Shown here: positions 42,590-54,099 of the stretch, piece by piece
Numbering within the stretch: position 1 is the first letter of the stretch
Layout of the letters: every line of letters begins with the position of its first letter
Assembly (NCBI GenBank): GCA_029851415.1
Contig: CM056743.1
Span: 65,254,186 to 65,318,185 of the forward strand
DNA: 64,000 nucleotides
Direction of reading: 5' to 3'
DNA from: Eretmocerus hayati
Lineage: Eukaryota; Arthropoda; Insecta; Hymenoptera; Aphelinidae
The notes under the pieces: generated by a model
What the model saw: only the letters and a program-made list of their open reading frames with translations
Told to the model about the DNA's origin: nothing
The model's database searches: none
Made by a program: the position numbers and the translations under genes

Positions 42590-43490
42590 AAGATGAAATC
42601 ACACCGCTGGAATACAAACATAATTGGGAGCTCGTAGCATACCCAAGATCAGCTTTTGCTTTCGAAGTCACTCAAGCAAGCTATTCTGAACAAATACTTC
42701 AAGGTATTCTGGTTGAAACCTTGAGAAGAATGATGAGATTGATCAGAGATAATATAAGGGCACACAAATAACAATGAGTTTCTGAATTCCACCAATAAAT
42801 CCATGGTATTATGGAATTTACCATCTAAGTTCCCAATTTCAAGTCACAAAAGCTCCACAACTGAGCCAATTCTCAATAGATTCAAAAAAGTGAATATGAA
42901 ATCACCCCTCTAAAATACAGGGATCTCAGCAGACAAAAGTTGGATCTCATAGCAATGACCACTCATTTACTTTTGCTCTAAGAGTCACCCGGGTGCGCCA
43001 TTTGATCTTGGTAATTTTAAGATATTCTAGTTGAAACCTTCAGTAACATGGTGAGATCAATCAAATATGTTCCAGTGATCAACTCATGACAATAAGATTC
43101 TCAATTTTATCATTTCATTCTTTGTAGAGTGAAATCCACCTTGTGACTTTCCAACTCCGGGTCACAAAATTTCCAAGACTAAGCTCTAATGCTCAATAGA
43201 TCTAAATGAATGAATGTGGATTCACCCCTCTATAGTACAGGGATTTTAGTAAACACAAATTGAAGCTTGTTGCAAACTCCAAATATTTACTTCTGCTCTA
43301 AGACTTACCTGTGCTCGCTATTTTCACCAAGTATTTTGACATATTGTTGTTGAAACATCAAACAGAATCATTAGTTTGTTATGATATCATCTGGAGGCCT
43401 TCACATTACAGGAACATTCTGAGCTGCATCAATACATTCATAGCACAAATAGCTAAAGTTTGGTGAGACCGAAAGGTTGTAAACCTATCT
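42590..43490. repeat. Diverged tandem repeats of about 305-310 bp
   Basis: A block TCAC(A/C)CC(G/T)CT(G/A)(G/T)AATACAGG-like recurs at 42597, 42902 and 43212. Each is followed by similar sequence through TTTACTTTTGCTCTAAGAGTCAC and GTTGAAACCTTCA. Three recognisable units. No genes. Confidence 0.65.
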
Positions 43491-44154
43491 GATAAGCTAT
43501 CTCATGAATCTGTGTAGAGATAGCATTTTTTGCAAGTTTGGTGGAAGCATGCCTTTCTACTCAGTTTATCGATCAAATGGTTTCTTCTCTGATCTGTTTT
43601 AGTGTATAACTTTATCAATATCTTGAGTAATGCTAACTCCACATTCTGTATATAAATATCTGATGTCCACGAAAGACAATTCCATACCTCGAAAGGCTCA
43701 GATTTGGATGTCAATATCAATAAGGCCTTGCCTCACATTACTGTTTCTGTTAATTACTAAGTCACTTCAAGGCTCAGAATGATTATCACTGTCACTCTTA
43801 TATATTCACTGCTTTTCAAATCAAGGAGCAAGTAATTGCCTCAAGAAACAGGATTGTCACTCAGATTGTCAATACTTGGATTGGTTCTCCTCAGATATGA
43901 ACAAAGTTATTACTATTTTTCATAAAGTTTTGCCAACGAATGAATTTTCTGTTCCTGATTTTTATTATGTGCAAGTCAAATATAAGTACCGCGCGACAAC
44001 TCACGACAGTCCATCATCGTTCATTCAAAACAATAACAACAGCTGGTGTGGGCGGTAGATGACCTAACCCAACCTTGCCTCGACTCAGCCAAAATCACAG
44101 CTCATGGGCCTTCCGCAATGTCATACTTCTGATCATTTTCTGAACTCTTTGAGG
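43491..44154. other. No supportable gene
   Basis: AT-rich, with short unconvincing ORFs on both strands. Confidence 0.35.
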
Positions 44155-44405
44155 ACGATTTCGGAAAAAGTACTCCCAAGTATGGAAGCTTTCGGATGTG
44201 ATCTATCATTTGAAAAAAGAATCGATATAATTGATTGGATATTGCCTTCAAACTTTGGTTTCGAAGTCAGGCGTGTGAGTATTTTCTCATGCAATGGTCA
44301 ACTTCGAAACCAAAGTTTGAAGGCAATATTCAACCGATCAACTCGATTCTTTTTTTGAATGATAGATCTGATTCTAAAGCTTCCATACTTGGAATCACTT
44401 TTTTG
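44155..44405. repeat. Hairpin element, arms about 110 bp
   Basis: AAGTATGGAAGCTTTCGGAT faces TAAAGCTTCCATACTTGG, and ATTGCCTTCAAACTTTGGTT faces AACCAAAGTTTGAAGGCAAT, around a short loop near 44285. Confidence 0.8.
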
Positions 44406-44544
44406 AGATTCACCGTAGAACTCGGGAGGAAAATCGATTTGTCAGTGGTTAGGGTCGTCGGTAAAAGTTGGCTTTCACATGCCCTTAAGAAAAAGGAAAA
44501 TAGAAGTACATCAATAGTAATACCTGCATTGAAAAAAAAACCGT

Positions 44545-45005
44545 TCCGCCCGGGATTTGAACCCTGGGATCATAGCGTGCAAAAGTGTCTCGAGTACGCT
44601 AACCCCTCGGCCACGCACACATTCGTTCAAAATCATCGCAAAACTGCTTCTAAGCTTGTTGGTCCCATTCCGGGCTCATGATTAGCGTGAGTTTGGCGAT
44701 GCTCCAAGATGAGCATACGAACCCCCGCATTGATCAGCAGATGATTCCATTATCAATTCAACCGGGACTCGTCATAATATCGCGTGAGAGCAAGGTTACG
44801 TGAAAATCGTATCAACGTCGGCCGAGCTGTCGGTCGAAGCTGCACGGACAGCAGCAGACGATTACCTCTCCCGCGCGCACGCGCCCGGCTCAAACTCGAA
44901 GGAAAAGTAGAGACGCGTGGTGGCGACGAAACGAAACTTTGCGGCTTCACTAGTGGAGCTTCCCCCGCCACGGGAGTTGGAAGACCTGTGTATACGACCG
45001 TGGGC
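44545..45005. repeat. Right arm of the large inverted repeat, with inverted tRNA-like head
   Basis: Inverse complement of 37115-38140 without the 555-bp insert. It begins with the B-box complement GGATTTGAACC (44555-44565) and the A-box complement CTAACCCCTCGGCCACG (about 44599). Arms have several percent divergence, so the structure is not recent. Confidence 0.8.
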
Positions 45006-45190
45006 CCACCAGATCGGGCCGCTGATTTGTATACGAATTTAGACAAATTTTGGACTAATTTCTCTTGTGCTCATACATTTTTGATTTGTTGCTTCACTCC
45101 TACATTCCAAACTAGGAAACATTGGACTAAATTAATTCGTCTAAATTCGTTTATAAATCAGCGGCCCGATCCGACAGGCCCATTCGTGTA
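45006..45190. repeat. Short hairpin element
   Basis: GATCGGGCCGCTGATTTGTA near 45015 faces TATAAATCAGCGGCCCGATC near 45150, arms about 50 bp, AT-rich loop. Confidence 0.75.
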
Positions 45191-45335
45191 AATGAAGCTT
45201 GTTGGTTGCAACGCACTGGGCCACCACTGGGCATGCGCCTCGCTCAATCTGTAAATTCGTGAATTCGTAAACGCTGAAACCATGGCTGAAACCCGACCCA
45301 GGTCTTACATAACTCCCGTGGTGGGAGAGGGTCCA
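45191..45335. repeat. Outer repeat copy, inverse complement of 16031-16197
   Basis: GAAGCTTGTTGGTTGCAACG, GGGCATGCGCCTCGCT and GTAAACGCTGAAACC match 16031-16197 in reverse orientation. It closes the 29-kb complex. Confidence 0.7.
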
Positions 45336-45435
45336 CTATTGAGGCGGCTGTAATGGATGCGCACCAGTAGGTGCTGCCATCATGTTTGGATGCATGGAAT
45401 TGACCGGTGAGCGGGCAGACCTTCGCGAACCACAA

Positions 45436-45620
45436 CGCACAGTGGGGCCAAGAAGTTCTTGGATAATTCGCCTTCACGTGAATTTGCAACCAATCGACAT
45501 ATGCGCAGACGCAGGAGGTTCTCCTCATCCATCCAAAAGTCTTCTGTTTGGGCACATGTCGATTGATTGCAAATTCACGTAATGGCGAATTATTCAAGAA
45601 CTTCTTGACCCCACTGTGCG
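45436..45620. repeat. Hairpin element, arms about 70 bp
   Basis: CGCACAGTGGGG(C)CAAGAAGTTCTT faces AAGAACTTCTTGACCCCACTGTGCG, and the inner CGATTGATTGCAAATTCACG block is likewise mirrored. It directly precedes the third gypsy element. Confidence 0.85.
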
Positions 45621-45751
45621 TCGGTGGGCGCGAGCTACCATGTAACCATGTAAACAAGTAAGTGTTTCTCGTGTTATAATAAACTCTTTTAGTAGTAATC
45701 AGTGACTTGAATTATTCGTGTATTGCCCAAACATTACATGGCGCAGTCGAC
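45621..45751 (+). repeat. 3' part of a gypsy LTR and tRNA-Ser-like primer site
   Basis: AATAAA at 45678-45683, LTR-like end ATTACA at 45738, immediately followed by TGGCGCAGTCGAC (45739-45751). This resembles the tRNA-Ser primer site known from 17.6/297-type elements. The LTR start is not identifiable, probably lost to the hairpin. Confidence 0.6.
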
Positions 45752-46234
45752 AAGTGAAAATTAGAATGTTTTGAGGCGACATACAATATACACTGAGAAT
45801 AAGAAAAGGTGCGGCTGTGGGTGGCGCGTGAGAGGTTATGGGAGGACGTGCGAGGTAGGGCACATCCAGCAGCACGGACGAGAACGAGAGTGCTGAATCG
45901 TCGACCGACGGGGAAGACGAGGTATTTCACGAAATGATAGAGCATCAAGAAGCCGAAATGGCATCGCATATATTGAATTTGAAGCCGCTAGAGCGTTCAT
46001 CATTTAGTGGCAACGTGTCAGAGGACTGGAGCAAATGGAAGAATAGCTTCGATATATTCATGATCGCTTCAAAGAGCATCAAAGAAGCCGGTAATGTGAA
46101 AATAGCAATCTTGTTGAATCTGAAGAGGCCCAAGAAAGGTACAGAACGTTCGGATTATCAGACGAAAATAAGGAATACGCTGCTAAAAGTGATTAGCAGG
46201 ATGCTTTCTCACGGCGTTATATGATGATAATTTT

Positions 46235-47465
46235 AACGAAAGAGAAAGTACCCTATATTTTGAGTTTTTCTTTCGAGGAAGCATTTCAGAGAGATTTGGG
46301 TCATCTGAAAGGAGGTTTTTCCAACAATATCTATTGTTTGATTGAGAGAAAATTTTGATATAGTCGGTTTAAAGATGATTAAACTGGAGTCCTTTGTGAA
46401 AATTCCCTTCCTCCGAAAGAATCTTCATATGAACAATGTTTCACGGGTTTGATGAAAATTTCGTACCAGCCAATCGATTCAGGATGGCGCATAAGTAAGT
46501 CTTTAGGTCATTAGAATTGAGATAAATGAGTCGTAAGGGATGATACGAGGGAAAAATGAATATTAATTCTAATTTTCTACTATTTTTTGAGTTATTCTTT
46601 TGAGGAAGCTTCTTATAGAGATTCAGGCCATCTAGACTGAGGTTTTTTGACAATATCCATCGTTTGGTTGAGACGGAATTACAATGCAGTGGGTTTGAAA
46701 AGGGTTAAAATGAAATTTTTGGTGAAAATTTTGATTTTTTCGGAAATTTGAGATTTGTGAAGACTCAATTGAATTTCGGCATTAACCAATCGATAGATGA
46801 TGCAGATAAAACCATACTTTAGGTCATTGGAATTGAGATAAATGAGTCATAAAAGAAGGTACGAGGAAAAAATGAATATTAAGAAAAATTTCCCATTATT
46901 TTTCCAGTTATTCTTCAGAGGAAGCTTTTTAGAGAGATTTAGGCCTTCTAGTCTGAGGTTTCCCTCACAATATCCATCGTTTGGTTGAGACGGAATTACG
47001 ATGCAGTGGGTTTGAAAAGGGTCAAAATGGAATTTTTGGTGGAAATTTTGATTTTTTCGAAAATTTGAGATCTGTGAAGATTTTATAAGATTTCGGTATT
47101 AACCAATCGATAGATAATGCAGATAAAACCATAGTTTAGGTCATTGAAATTGAGATAAATGAGTCATAAAAGAAGGTACGAGGAAAAAATGAATAATAAG
47201 AAAAATTTCCCATTATTTTTTGAGTTATTCTTTAGAGGAAGTTTTTTAGAGAGATTTGGGCCTTTTAGTCTGAGGTTTTTTTAACAATATCCATCGTTTG
47301 TTTTAGATGGAATTTCGATGCAGTGGGTTTAAAAAGGGTCAAAATGAAATTTTTGGGTGGAAATCTTGATTTTTTCGAAAATTTGAGGTCTGTGAAGATT
47401 TTATAAAATTTCGGTATTAACCAATCGATAGATCTTGCAGAAAAAACCATAGTTTATGTGACTCA
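46235..47465. repeat. Four tandem repeats of about 300 bp inside the dead gag
   Basis: The order TGAGTTATTCTTT-GAGGAAGC, CAATATCCATCGTTTG, GATGCAGTGGGTTTGAAAAG, ACCAATCGATAGAT, AATTGAGATAAATGAGTC recurs about every 300-310 bp, with the last three units most alike. It separates the gag N-terminus from the capsid, so it expanded or inserted there. Confidence 0.8.
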
Positions 47466-47925
47466 ATTCGTGGTGAAACCGTGTGAGAAAAAGATATTTA
47501 TGTATTAAGAGTCGAAATTTGAGCTGTTTTGCTCTAAAAACCCCATGGATCAAATTTGACGGAGAGCTGAAAGCTGCCAAATCACTGGGCTCTCAGAAAT
47601 TGGATTCTGTACAACTTGTAGGAAGCCAAAAATTGATATATTGGACAGTAAAAGAGAAAGCGTGTCCGATAGAAAACAACACACACACACACGGACAAAG
47701 GGGTGCAAAGATGAGCCTCTGACGGATTTGAAAGGCCATTAGGAGGAGAAGTGTTACCTACAATTGATAGATTTTGGCGAGAGGGAGAGAATGGTCTAAG
47801 GCTTTTTCAGATGAACGGAATTTTGTTGAAGAAAATATTGGTTTTAGTGGAAAATTTGATCAAAATTTTGCTGGGGTGAAAACAAAGCTTTCTCTTTAGA
47901 GAAAGCAAAAATTTGATGAAAAGTA
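47466..47925. other. Spacer within the third gypsy element
   Basis: Contains a short (AC)n run near 47680 and diverged gag-like sequence close to 47900. No intact ORF. Confidence 0.35.
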
Positions 47926-50046
47926 GTGCAAGCATTTGCGGAGTACTGTTCGCCAAGAAAAAATGAAACTATGTGCAGACATAAATTTTTCAAGAGATCG
48001 CAAGGTGTAGATGAGCCTTCCAATGAATTTCTAACAGATTTAAAAAAGCTGAGTCTGAATTGTGAGTTTGGTGAACTGAAGGATAGATTGATAAGAGAAA
48101 GAATCATTATTGGAATAAAAGATGACGAGTACAGACCGAAACTCCTCGCAATAGAGAAGCTTGATCTCAAGCGATGTATCAACGAGTGTCGTATAGCGGA
48201 AATGGTGTGGCAGCAAGAATAATCACTCAAAAAGGACACGATACAAAAAGTCGATATTATCAGAGGAAATAGAGGTTACGGCGCGCAAGCCAACAGAAGC
48301 ATCAATAGAGGAGTAAGCGCGCACGTGCCACACCAGAAGCAGCAGCATCAACAGCGGCAGGGCGGCGACGATACAGCGCAGCCGTCGCGCGTACAACGGG
48401 CAGAGGAGCAGACAGCTTCGTCGCAGCACTAGCAGCGCAGACCATGCGGCCAACGCGGGTGGCACCACAAATACGGGCAGTGTCCAACGTACAAGGCAGA
48501 GTGCAATTTGTGTCATAAAATTGGCCATTTTCAAAGAGTGTGTGGTTCAAAGCAAGTGAACGTGGTAGTGAATCAAAGTGGAGGATCAAGTGAGCCCACG
48601 TGGCTTGGCCATGTAGTAGTAATTAGAGACGATAAGAAATCACAGATCTCTGGTATTACTGATAATTGGTATGAAATGATCAAGATAGTGAAGACAGGCA
48701 AAGACCTGAACGTTAAATTGGTTAGTGGAGCAGATATAAATGTTATATGCGAGAGAGATTTTTCTAAACTTGTACCCAACATGAAACTCGAGCCGGTAAA
48801 GACGTTCCCGACGTCGTACACGAACGACCCAATACCATTGTGGGAAAAATACATTTAGACTGTATTGTTGAAAGCAAGCAGTGGAATATTGAATTTCATG
48901 TAGCGGAAAATCCTGCAGTACCTGTTTTTGGGAGACCCACCTTAGAAAGGTTAAATTTGGTGGAAAGAGTTCACGAAGTAGATGAGGAGAGCGATAAAAT
49001 AACCTTTTTGTTAAGGAGATATAATGATGTTTTTGACGGAATAGGCAGAATTGACTATTAATATGAATTTCAGTTGAAGCCAAATTATAAAGGTAGAATA
49101 TGTAAGGGAAGCAGAGTACCGTTCCAATTATTGAAAGAAATCAAAGATCAGCTAGACCTTATGGACTAGAGTGGCTTGATTGCGAAAGAGACCAAACCCA
49201 CAGAGTTTGTACACCGAGTGTTAATAGTGGGTAGATCCGACGGAACGATTAGGATTGTGTTTGACCCTGTAGATTTAAATGAAAAATTACTGAGATACCC
49301 TACACGATCACCAACGTTTGGAGAATCAGCCACAGAAATGAAAGGTGCAAAAGTATTTAGTGGGGTTGATGCTTAAACGCATTTTTACAAATTCCTTTAA
49401 CAGAAAAGAGTTCGAAGATGATAACTTTCCAAATGCCTTACGGTAAATATAGGTGGCTTCGGCTACCACCAGGGACAACAGTTGCCTCTGACGCGTTTGC
49501 CGAGACATGTCAAAAAGTTATCTAGCACATTAAAAAGGCAAAATTTTTAGAAATGACATAAAGATTTCCGCTGATGACGAAGAAGAGCATGATCGTATTA
49601 TTGAGGGAGTATTCAAGGCAGGAAGAAAGGCGAATGTGAAGTTTAATTTGAAAAAGTGTGAGTTCAAGAAACCGTCGATCTCGGGTCATATTTTCACAGC
49701 ACAAGGATTAAAAATTGACGATCAAGAAGTATAGGCAATGAGAAACATGGAAAAACCAAAGAATATAAACGATATCGAAAGATTCCTTGGCATGCTCACA
49801 TACATATCGGAATGTGTACCAAGCGAATCGGTACTGACGGCTCCACTCAGAGAACTAGTGGAGAAAGACGCAAAATTCGAATGGACAGAGGTCCATGATG
49901 AAGTTTCTAATGAAATCAAAGAGTTCTTATCAGTAGCACCTGTGTTGCAATATTATGATGCAAATTTGGAGTGTAAATTGAGCGTAGATGCGAGCAGTAC
50001 AGGAGTAGTTGCGGTCGTGTTGCAAAATGACTTACCAGTAGCATAT

Positions 50047-50186
50047 CACTGTAAAAAAAAATTTCGAAAAACTTCAACCAACTGGTTGAATGAAAAATTC
50101 AACCAGCTGGCTCAATGGAAAATTCAACCATTCGGTTGGAAATTCAACCATTTGCTCGAAGTATTTCGAAGATTTTTTTTACAGTG
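50047..50186. mobile_element. 140-bp MITE with CACTG ends and TAT target duplication
   Basis: CACTGTAAAAAAA at the left is mirrored by TTTTTTTACAGTG at the right. TAT flanks both sides (50044-50046, 50187-50189). Removing it restores the RNase H reading (Ala-Tyr then Ala-Ser-Lys). The interior carries four TTCAACCA motifs. CACTR ends with 3-bp duplication fit the CACTA group. Confidence 0.88.
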
Positions 50187-50554
50187 TATGCGTCGAAAGC
50201 ATTCACTCAAAGTCAAAGAAAGTGGGCACAGATTGAAGAAGAAATGTATGCAATTTGTTCGCGTGTGAAAGATTTCATCAGTACATAGTGGGAGGTAAAT
50301 CGGTAGTAGAAAGCGATCACAAGCCATTGATTCCGATATTTAGTAAAAGCTAATGTGACATACTAATTTGATTGCATAAAATGCGCATGGGACTTCAAAG
50401 ATACGATCTGAGAGTGCAATATAAACCGGGTAAAGAACTCCTCATAGCAGATACGTTATCAAGAGCACACTTAGAGGAAGCAAAAGAGAATGACGATTCA
50501 AATATTCAGTCAATATTTAGTCAAGACTGAGCCAAAAATCATGATTTGAATCAA

Positions 50555-51585
50555 GGTTTTGCAAGTTCTGCAATGATGAGGATCGCTTGAGTGTATTGTG
50601 GTGTCAATGACCTACAATTTGCGCCCAGGCAGAGCTCTGTACATTGCCACCAAGGACTAGGAGACACCATTTTAGCCGGGCCTCTACGATTTCTCACCTA
50701 TATCCATCACAAGATCGAGATTTGAATCTGGATTCCGCGGGTTCTGCAATAACAAAAGTCATTTGAGTGGATTGCCGTGTCGATTACCTACCATGTGCGC
50801 CCAAGCAGAGCTCTGTACATTGCCGCCAACGACTAGGAGACTTGATTTTAGCCGGGCCTCTACGATTTTTTACCTATATTCATCACAAGATCGAGATTTG
50901 AATCTGGGTTCCGCGAGTTCTGCAATAACAAAGGTCATTCGCGTGTATTGTGGTGACAATTACCTACAATTCGCGCCTAAGCAGAACTCTGTACATTGCC
51001 ACCAAGGCCCAGGAGGACCGATATTGTGATCAACGAATTCCATCACAAGATTCATCACGATTCTTTCACTATATTGATCACAAGTAGGCCGAAAATCTCT
51101 ATCTGAATCTGGGTTTCACGAGTTCTGCAATAATGACAGTTATCCAAGTGTATTTCCGTGTCAATTACTCGTCATTTGCGCCCAAATAGAGCTCCATACA
51201 TTGCCAAGAAGGCCCAGGAGAACCGATACCCCAAGATTTATCACGATTCTTCACCTACGTTGATCACGAGTAGTTTAACAATCTCGATTTGAATCTAGAT
51301 TCTGTTAGATCTGCAATAAAAAGAATTAATTGCGTGTATTGTGGTGTCAATTACCTACCATTTGCGCCCAAGCAGAGCTCTGTACATTGGCGCCAAGGAC
51401 TAGGAGGCTCGATTCTACCCTGGCCTCTACGATTTTTCACCTATATTCATCACAAGGTCGAGATTTGGATCTGGGTTCCGCAAGTTCTGCAATAACGAAG
51501 ATCATTTGAGTGTATTATGGTGTCAATCACCTACCATTTGCGCTCGAGTAGAGCTCTGTACATTGCCGCCAAGGCCTACCCCACT
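50555..51585. repeat. Tandem array of about 180-200 bp
   Basis: AGAGCTCTGTACATTGCC(A/G)CCAAGG and CGAGATTTGAATCTGG recur about every 180-200 bp in six units. No gene. Confidence 0.85.
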
Positions 51586-51725
51586 GAAAATGAGTGGGCG
51601 CCCGGAAGGCCACCTGGGCGCCCGCCCGAAAGGCCGCCCGGGCGGGCGCCTAGTTGGCCGCACGGGTGGTAGAATGTAAATGTGTAAACTGGCGGACGCC
51701 CGGGCGGGCGTCTGGGCGGCCACCT
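51586..51725. repeat. GC-rich self-complementary block
   Basis: Successive GGGCGCC(C/A)GG/GGCGGGCGCC motifs in otherwise AT-rich DNA, able to fold extensively. A related block follows at 52745-52830 in the same orientation. Each ends the neighbouring 180-bp arrays. Confidence 0.7.
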
Positions 51726-51914
51726 TCAGAATTGTTTTTATATCTTCATTCTTTATTTTTTGATTTGAAATTTTTCTGAGGAAATTTTTTCTTGTCTGGT
51801 GATTTTTCTGCTCTAAAGATCATCTTGTGGACAAAATTTTTTATTCTTTCGAATCATTACTCATATTTCATCATTAACCATTAATTACTAATTACACTCA
51901 GAACTGATTATGAT

Positions 51915-52165
51915 TATAGATATCCTGTTGTAGGTACATCATTTAGTGAAAGACTGCTCAAGATTATCATCGAGATTCCGTGATTCGACCGCAGCATATA
52001 AGAGCTTGTTCCATCGGAGCTACTATATATGCATTATTGACACTGAGACCTTCTTCTCTCGTCTTCGATTATAGACGCTCAACGCTTGAAGTCGACAAAT
52101 TGAAATAACGAGAGGTGTACCTCACCAATTTATATAGGAAACATTTTCTAATTCATCTTGACGAT
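51915..52165. repeat. Inverted-repeat segment (partners 53926-54095 and 55155-55260)
   Basis: GAGGTGTACCTCACCAATTT and TCGACAAATTGAAATAACG mirror 53926-54095. The first part (CTGTTGTAGGTACATCATTT, GACTGCTCAAGATTATCATC) mirrors 55155-55260. So one segment is matched by two separated inverted pieces. Confidence 0.8.
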
Positions 52166-52329
52166 CAAACCCCGATCGATAATTTCTCATTCAAAATGGC
52201 CCCAAATCTGAGGTCACCAATGGAGAAATGAGAATTAGTCCTCTAAACGCCGATTCACGAATTTAATATCATTGATTCATAAAAGAGGACGATTCAAGTT
52301 TGGAAAGTGCATTTCAATAGAGAATCGTG

Positions 52330-52735
52330 TAACTTGGGTGAAATTGAGTCTCCTGGTTCTTGGCGGCAATAACCAGAGCTCTATTCAGGTGCAAATGATG
52401 GGTATTTAACACAACAATACATTCAAACAACTCTAATCCTTGCAGAACTCATGGAACCGAGATCCAGATAAAGATTGTTCACTGACTCGTGAACAATATA
52501 GGTGATGAATCGTGATGAATCTTGGGGTATCGGTTCTCCTGGGCCTTCGCGGCAATGTATAGAGTTCTATTTGGGCGCAAATGACGGGTTATTGACACGA
52601 AAATACACTTGAACAACTATCATTATTCCAGAACTCGCGAAACTCAGATTCAGATAGAGATTTTCGGTCTACTCGTGATCGATATAGTCAAAGAATCGTG
52701 ATGTGATGGGATTCGTTCATCACGATATCGGTCCC
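52330..52735. repeat. Inverted copies of the 180-bp array
   Basis: GGCGGCAAT(A/G)(A/T)... AGAGCTCTATTC and CCCAAGTTACACG-flanked units are inverse complement of the array at 50555-51585, about two copies. Confidence 0.7.
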
Positions 52736-52839
52736 CCTGCCTCACTGAAGATGAATGGGCGCCCGGGCGGGCGCCCAGGCGGCCACACAGGCGGTAGAAT
52801 AAACATGTCTAAACTGCTGGACGCCGCTGCAGAGTGATA

Positions 52840-53444
52840 TCTGGCTCAAAATTCGTCACATCTCCGGGGCCCAAAGTCGAAAATTGGAGTTTTCATTCAA
52901 AAAAGTCGATCTCACCTCCAAAAAACCATCAAGATAACGATCTGAGACCATACTCGGGCTTCACCCTCGATTTTGGGAGACACGTGCTTAGGGGTTTTTC
53001 GATCCCCGGAGCCAATTTCGAATTTTGTGAATCAAGGCCATATTCAAGGTCACAGGTCAAGGGTCAGAATGAGGCTGAGAAACTTCTCTGACAGGTACCT
53101 CTCAAAACAAGACTATCGCACTAGGTGTGGTGCATTAATCTACCCTCCAAATACTTTTGGCCCCAAAATGACCCCTAAAGGTCATCTGAAACATCGGCGA
53201 TAAGTCATATTTGGACATGGAATTTTGTGCTCTTTCAGAATCCGGAGTCAAAAATAGGGGTTCCCATTTGAAAAAACCGTTCTAACCTCCAAAAAACCAT
53301 CAAGGTCACATTCAAGGTCAAATCTGAGACCATATTCGAGCTTCCCCTCGATTTTGGGAGACACGTGTTTCGGGTTTTTTTTATCCCCGGAGCCAATTTC
53401 GAGTTTTTAAGGGGGGAACTGACTTTTGGGACACCCTGTATAAC
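52840..53444. other. Duplicated noncoding segment
   Basis: TCTGAGACCATA(C/T)TCG(G/A)GCTTC, CTCGATTTTGGGAGACACGTG and CCCCGGAGCCAATTTCGA occur twice (about 52940-53025 and 53320-53405) in direct orientation. No credible gene. Confidence 0.6.
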
Positions 53445-53665
53445 GTTATTCACGTAAGAGTCGAGTTTTGTTACTATAGAATAACGTTATTAATAACGAA
53501 ACGAAATTCCGGTATTGGAGTTTCGTTACGTTATTGTATTACGTTAGTGACATGACGTTACGGTATTTAGTTATGTTATCCTAACGTAACGAAATTACCT
53601 CTCAATTTCGTTTTTTGTCATGATAACGTAACATAACGAAATCGATAACGCAATTTTGTTATGTG
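53445..53665. repeat. Dense ATAACG/CGTTAT motif cluster
   Basis: About 220 bp in which TAACGTTA, CGTTAC, AACGTAACGAAAT and relatives recur on both strands every 8-15 bp without a fixed period. Cryptic simple sequence or a protein-binding cluster. Confidence 0.65.
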
Positions 53666-53925
53666 ACTTGTCAAACTCTGATCTCAAGTAGATCATACTC
53701 TCTTGATAGGAGAATTTCATCTTAGTACAGCTTTTGACTCTTTCCGCTTCGAGTCCAGACTCATTTCGTACATCTCTGCTTGAGAATCTACATAGGTAAA
53801 TTTCGGGTCGCCACGTCGTGTTTAATACTGTCGTGTGATTCATGAATTATTGGATGCAATTAATGGGCATATGGAGTACCTTCTCAGTTGAATCCAATCT
53901 TCCCAATCTTCACTTAGATAGATGG

Positions 53926-54095
53926 AGATGAATTAAAAAATGTTTCCTATATAAATTGGTGAGGTACACCTCTCGTTATTTCAATTTGTCGACTTCAAGC
54001 GTTGAGCGTCTAGAATCGAAGACGAGAGAAGAAGATCTCAGTGTCAATAATGCATATATAGTAGCTCCGATGGAACAAGCTCTTATATGGGCAAA
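53926..54095. repeat. Inverse copy of 51998-52161
   Basis: CCTATATAAATTGGTGAGGT and CAAGCGTTGAGCGTCTAGAA match the earlier segment in reverse. The short ORF here is a by-product. Confidence 0.75.
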
Positions 54096-54099
54096 TCTC

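Larger units (their letters stand above)
45934..50540 (+). pseudogene. Third gypsy element, heavily decayed gag-pol
   Basis: A gag opening at 45934-46224 (PLERSSFSGNVSEDWSKWKNSF) is cut by tandem repeats. Capsid resumes at 47926-48222 (FAEYCSPRKNETMCRHKFFK, LNCEFGELKDRLIRERI), then a zinc-knuckle region CNLCHKIGHFQRVC near 48490. Protease lacks its catalytic Asp (KLVSGADINV near 48715, normally D-S/T-G). RT pieces follow from 49070 to 49730 (GLIAKETKPTEFVHRVLIV, RIVFDPVDLNE, KVFSGVDA, MPYGKYRWLRLPPG) with several in-frame stops. Then come the connection and RNase H (FLGMLTYISECVPSES, KLSVDASSTGVVAVV) at 49738-50040. RNase H is interrupted by a MITE and resumes at 50187. Integrase is absent. 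Dead for a long time; K02A2.6-like/gypsy by wording. Confidence 0.88.
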
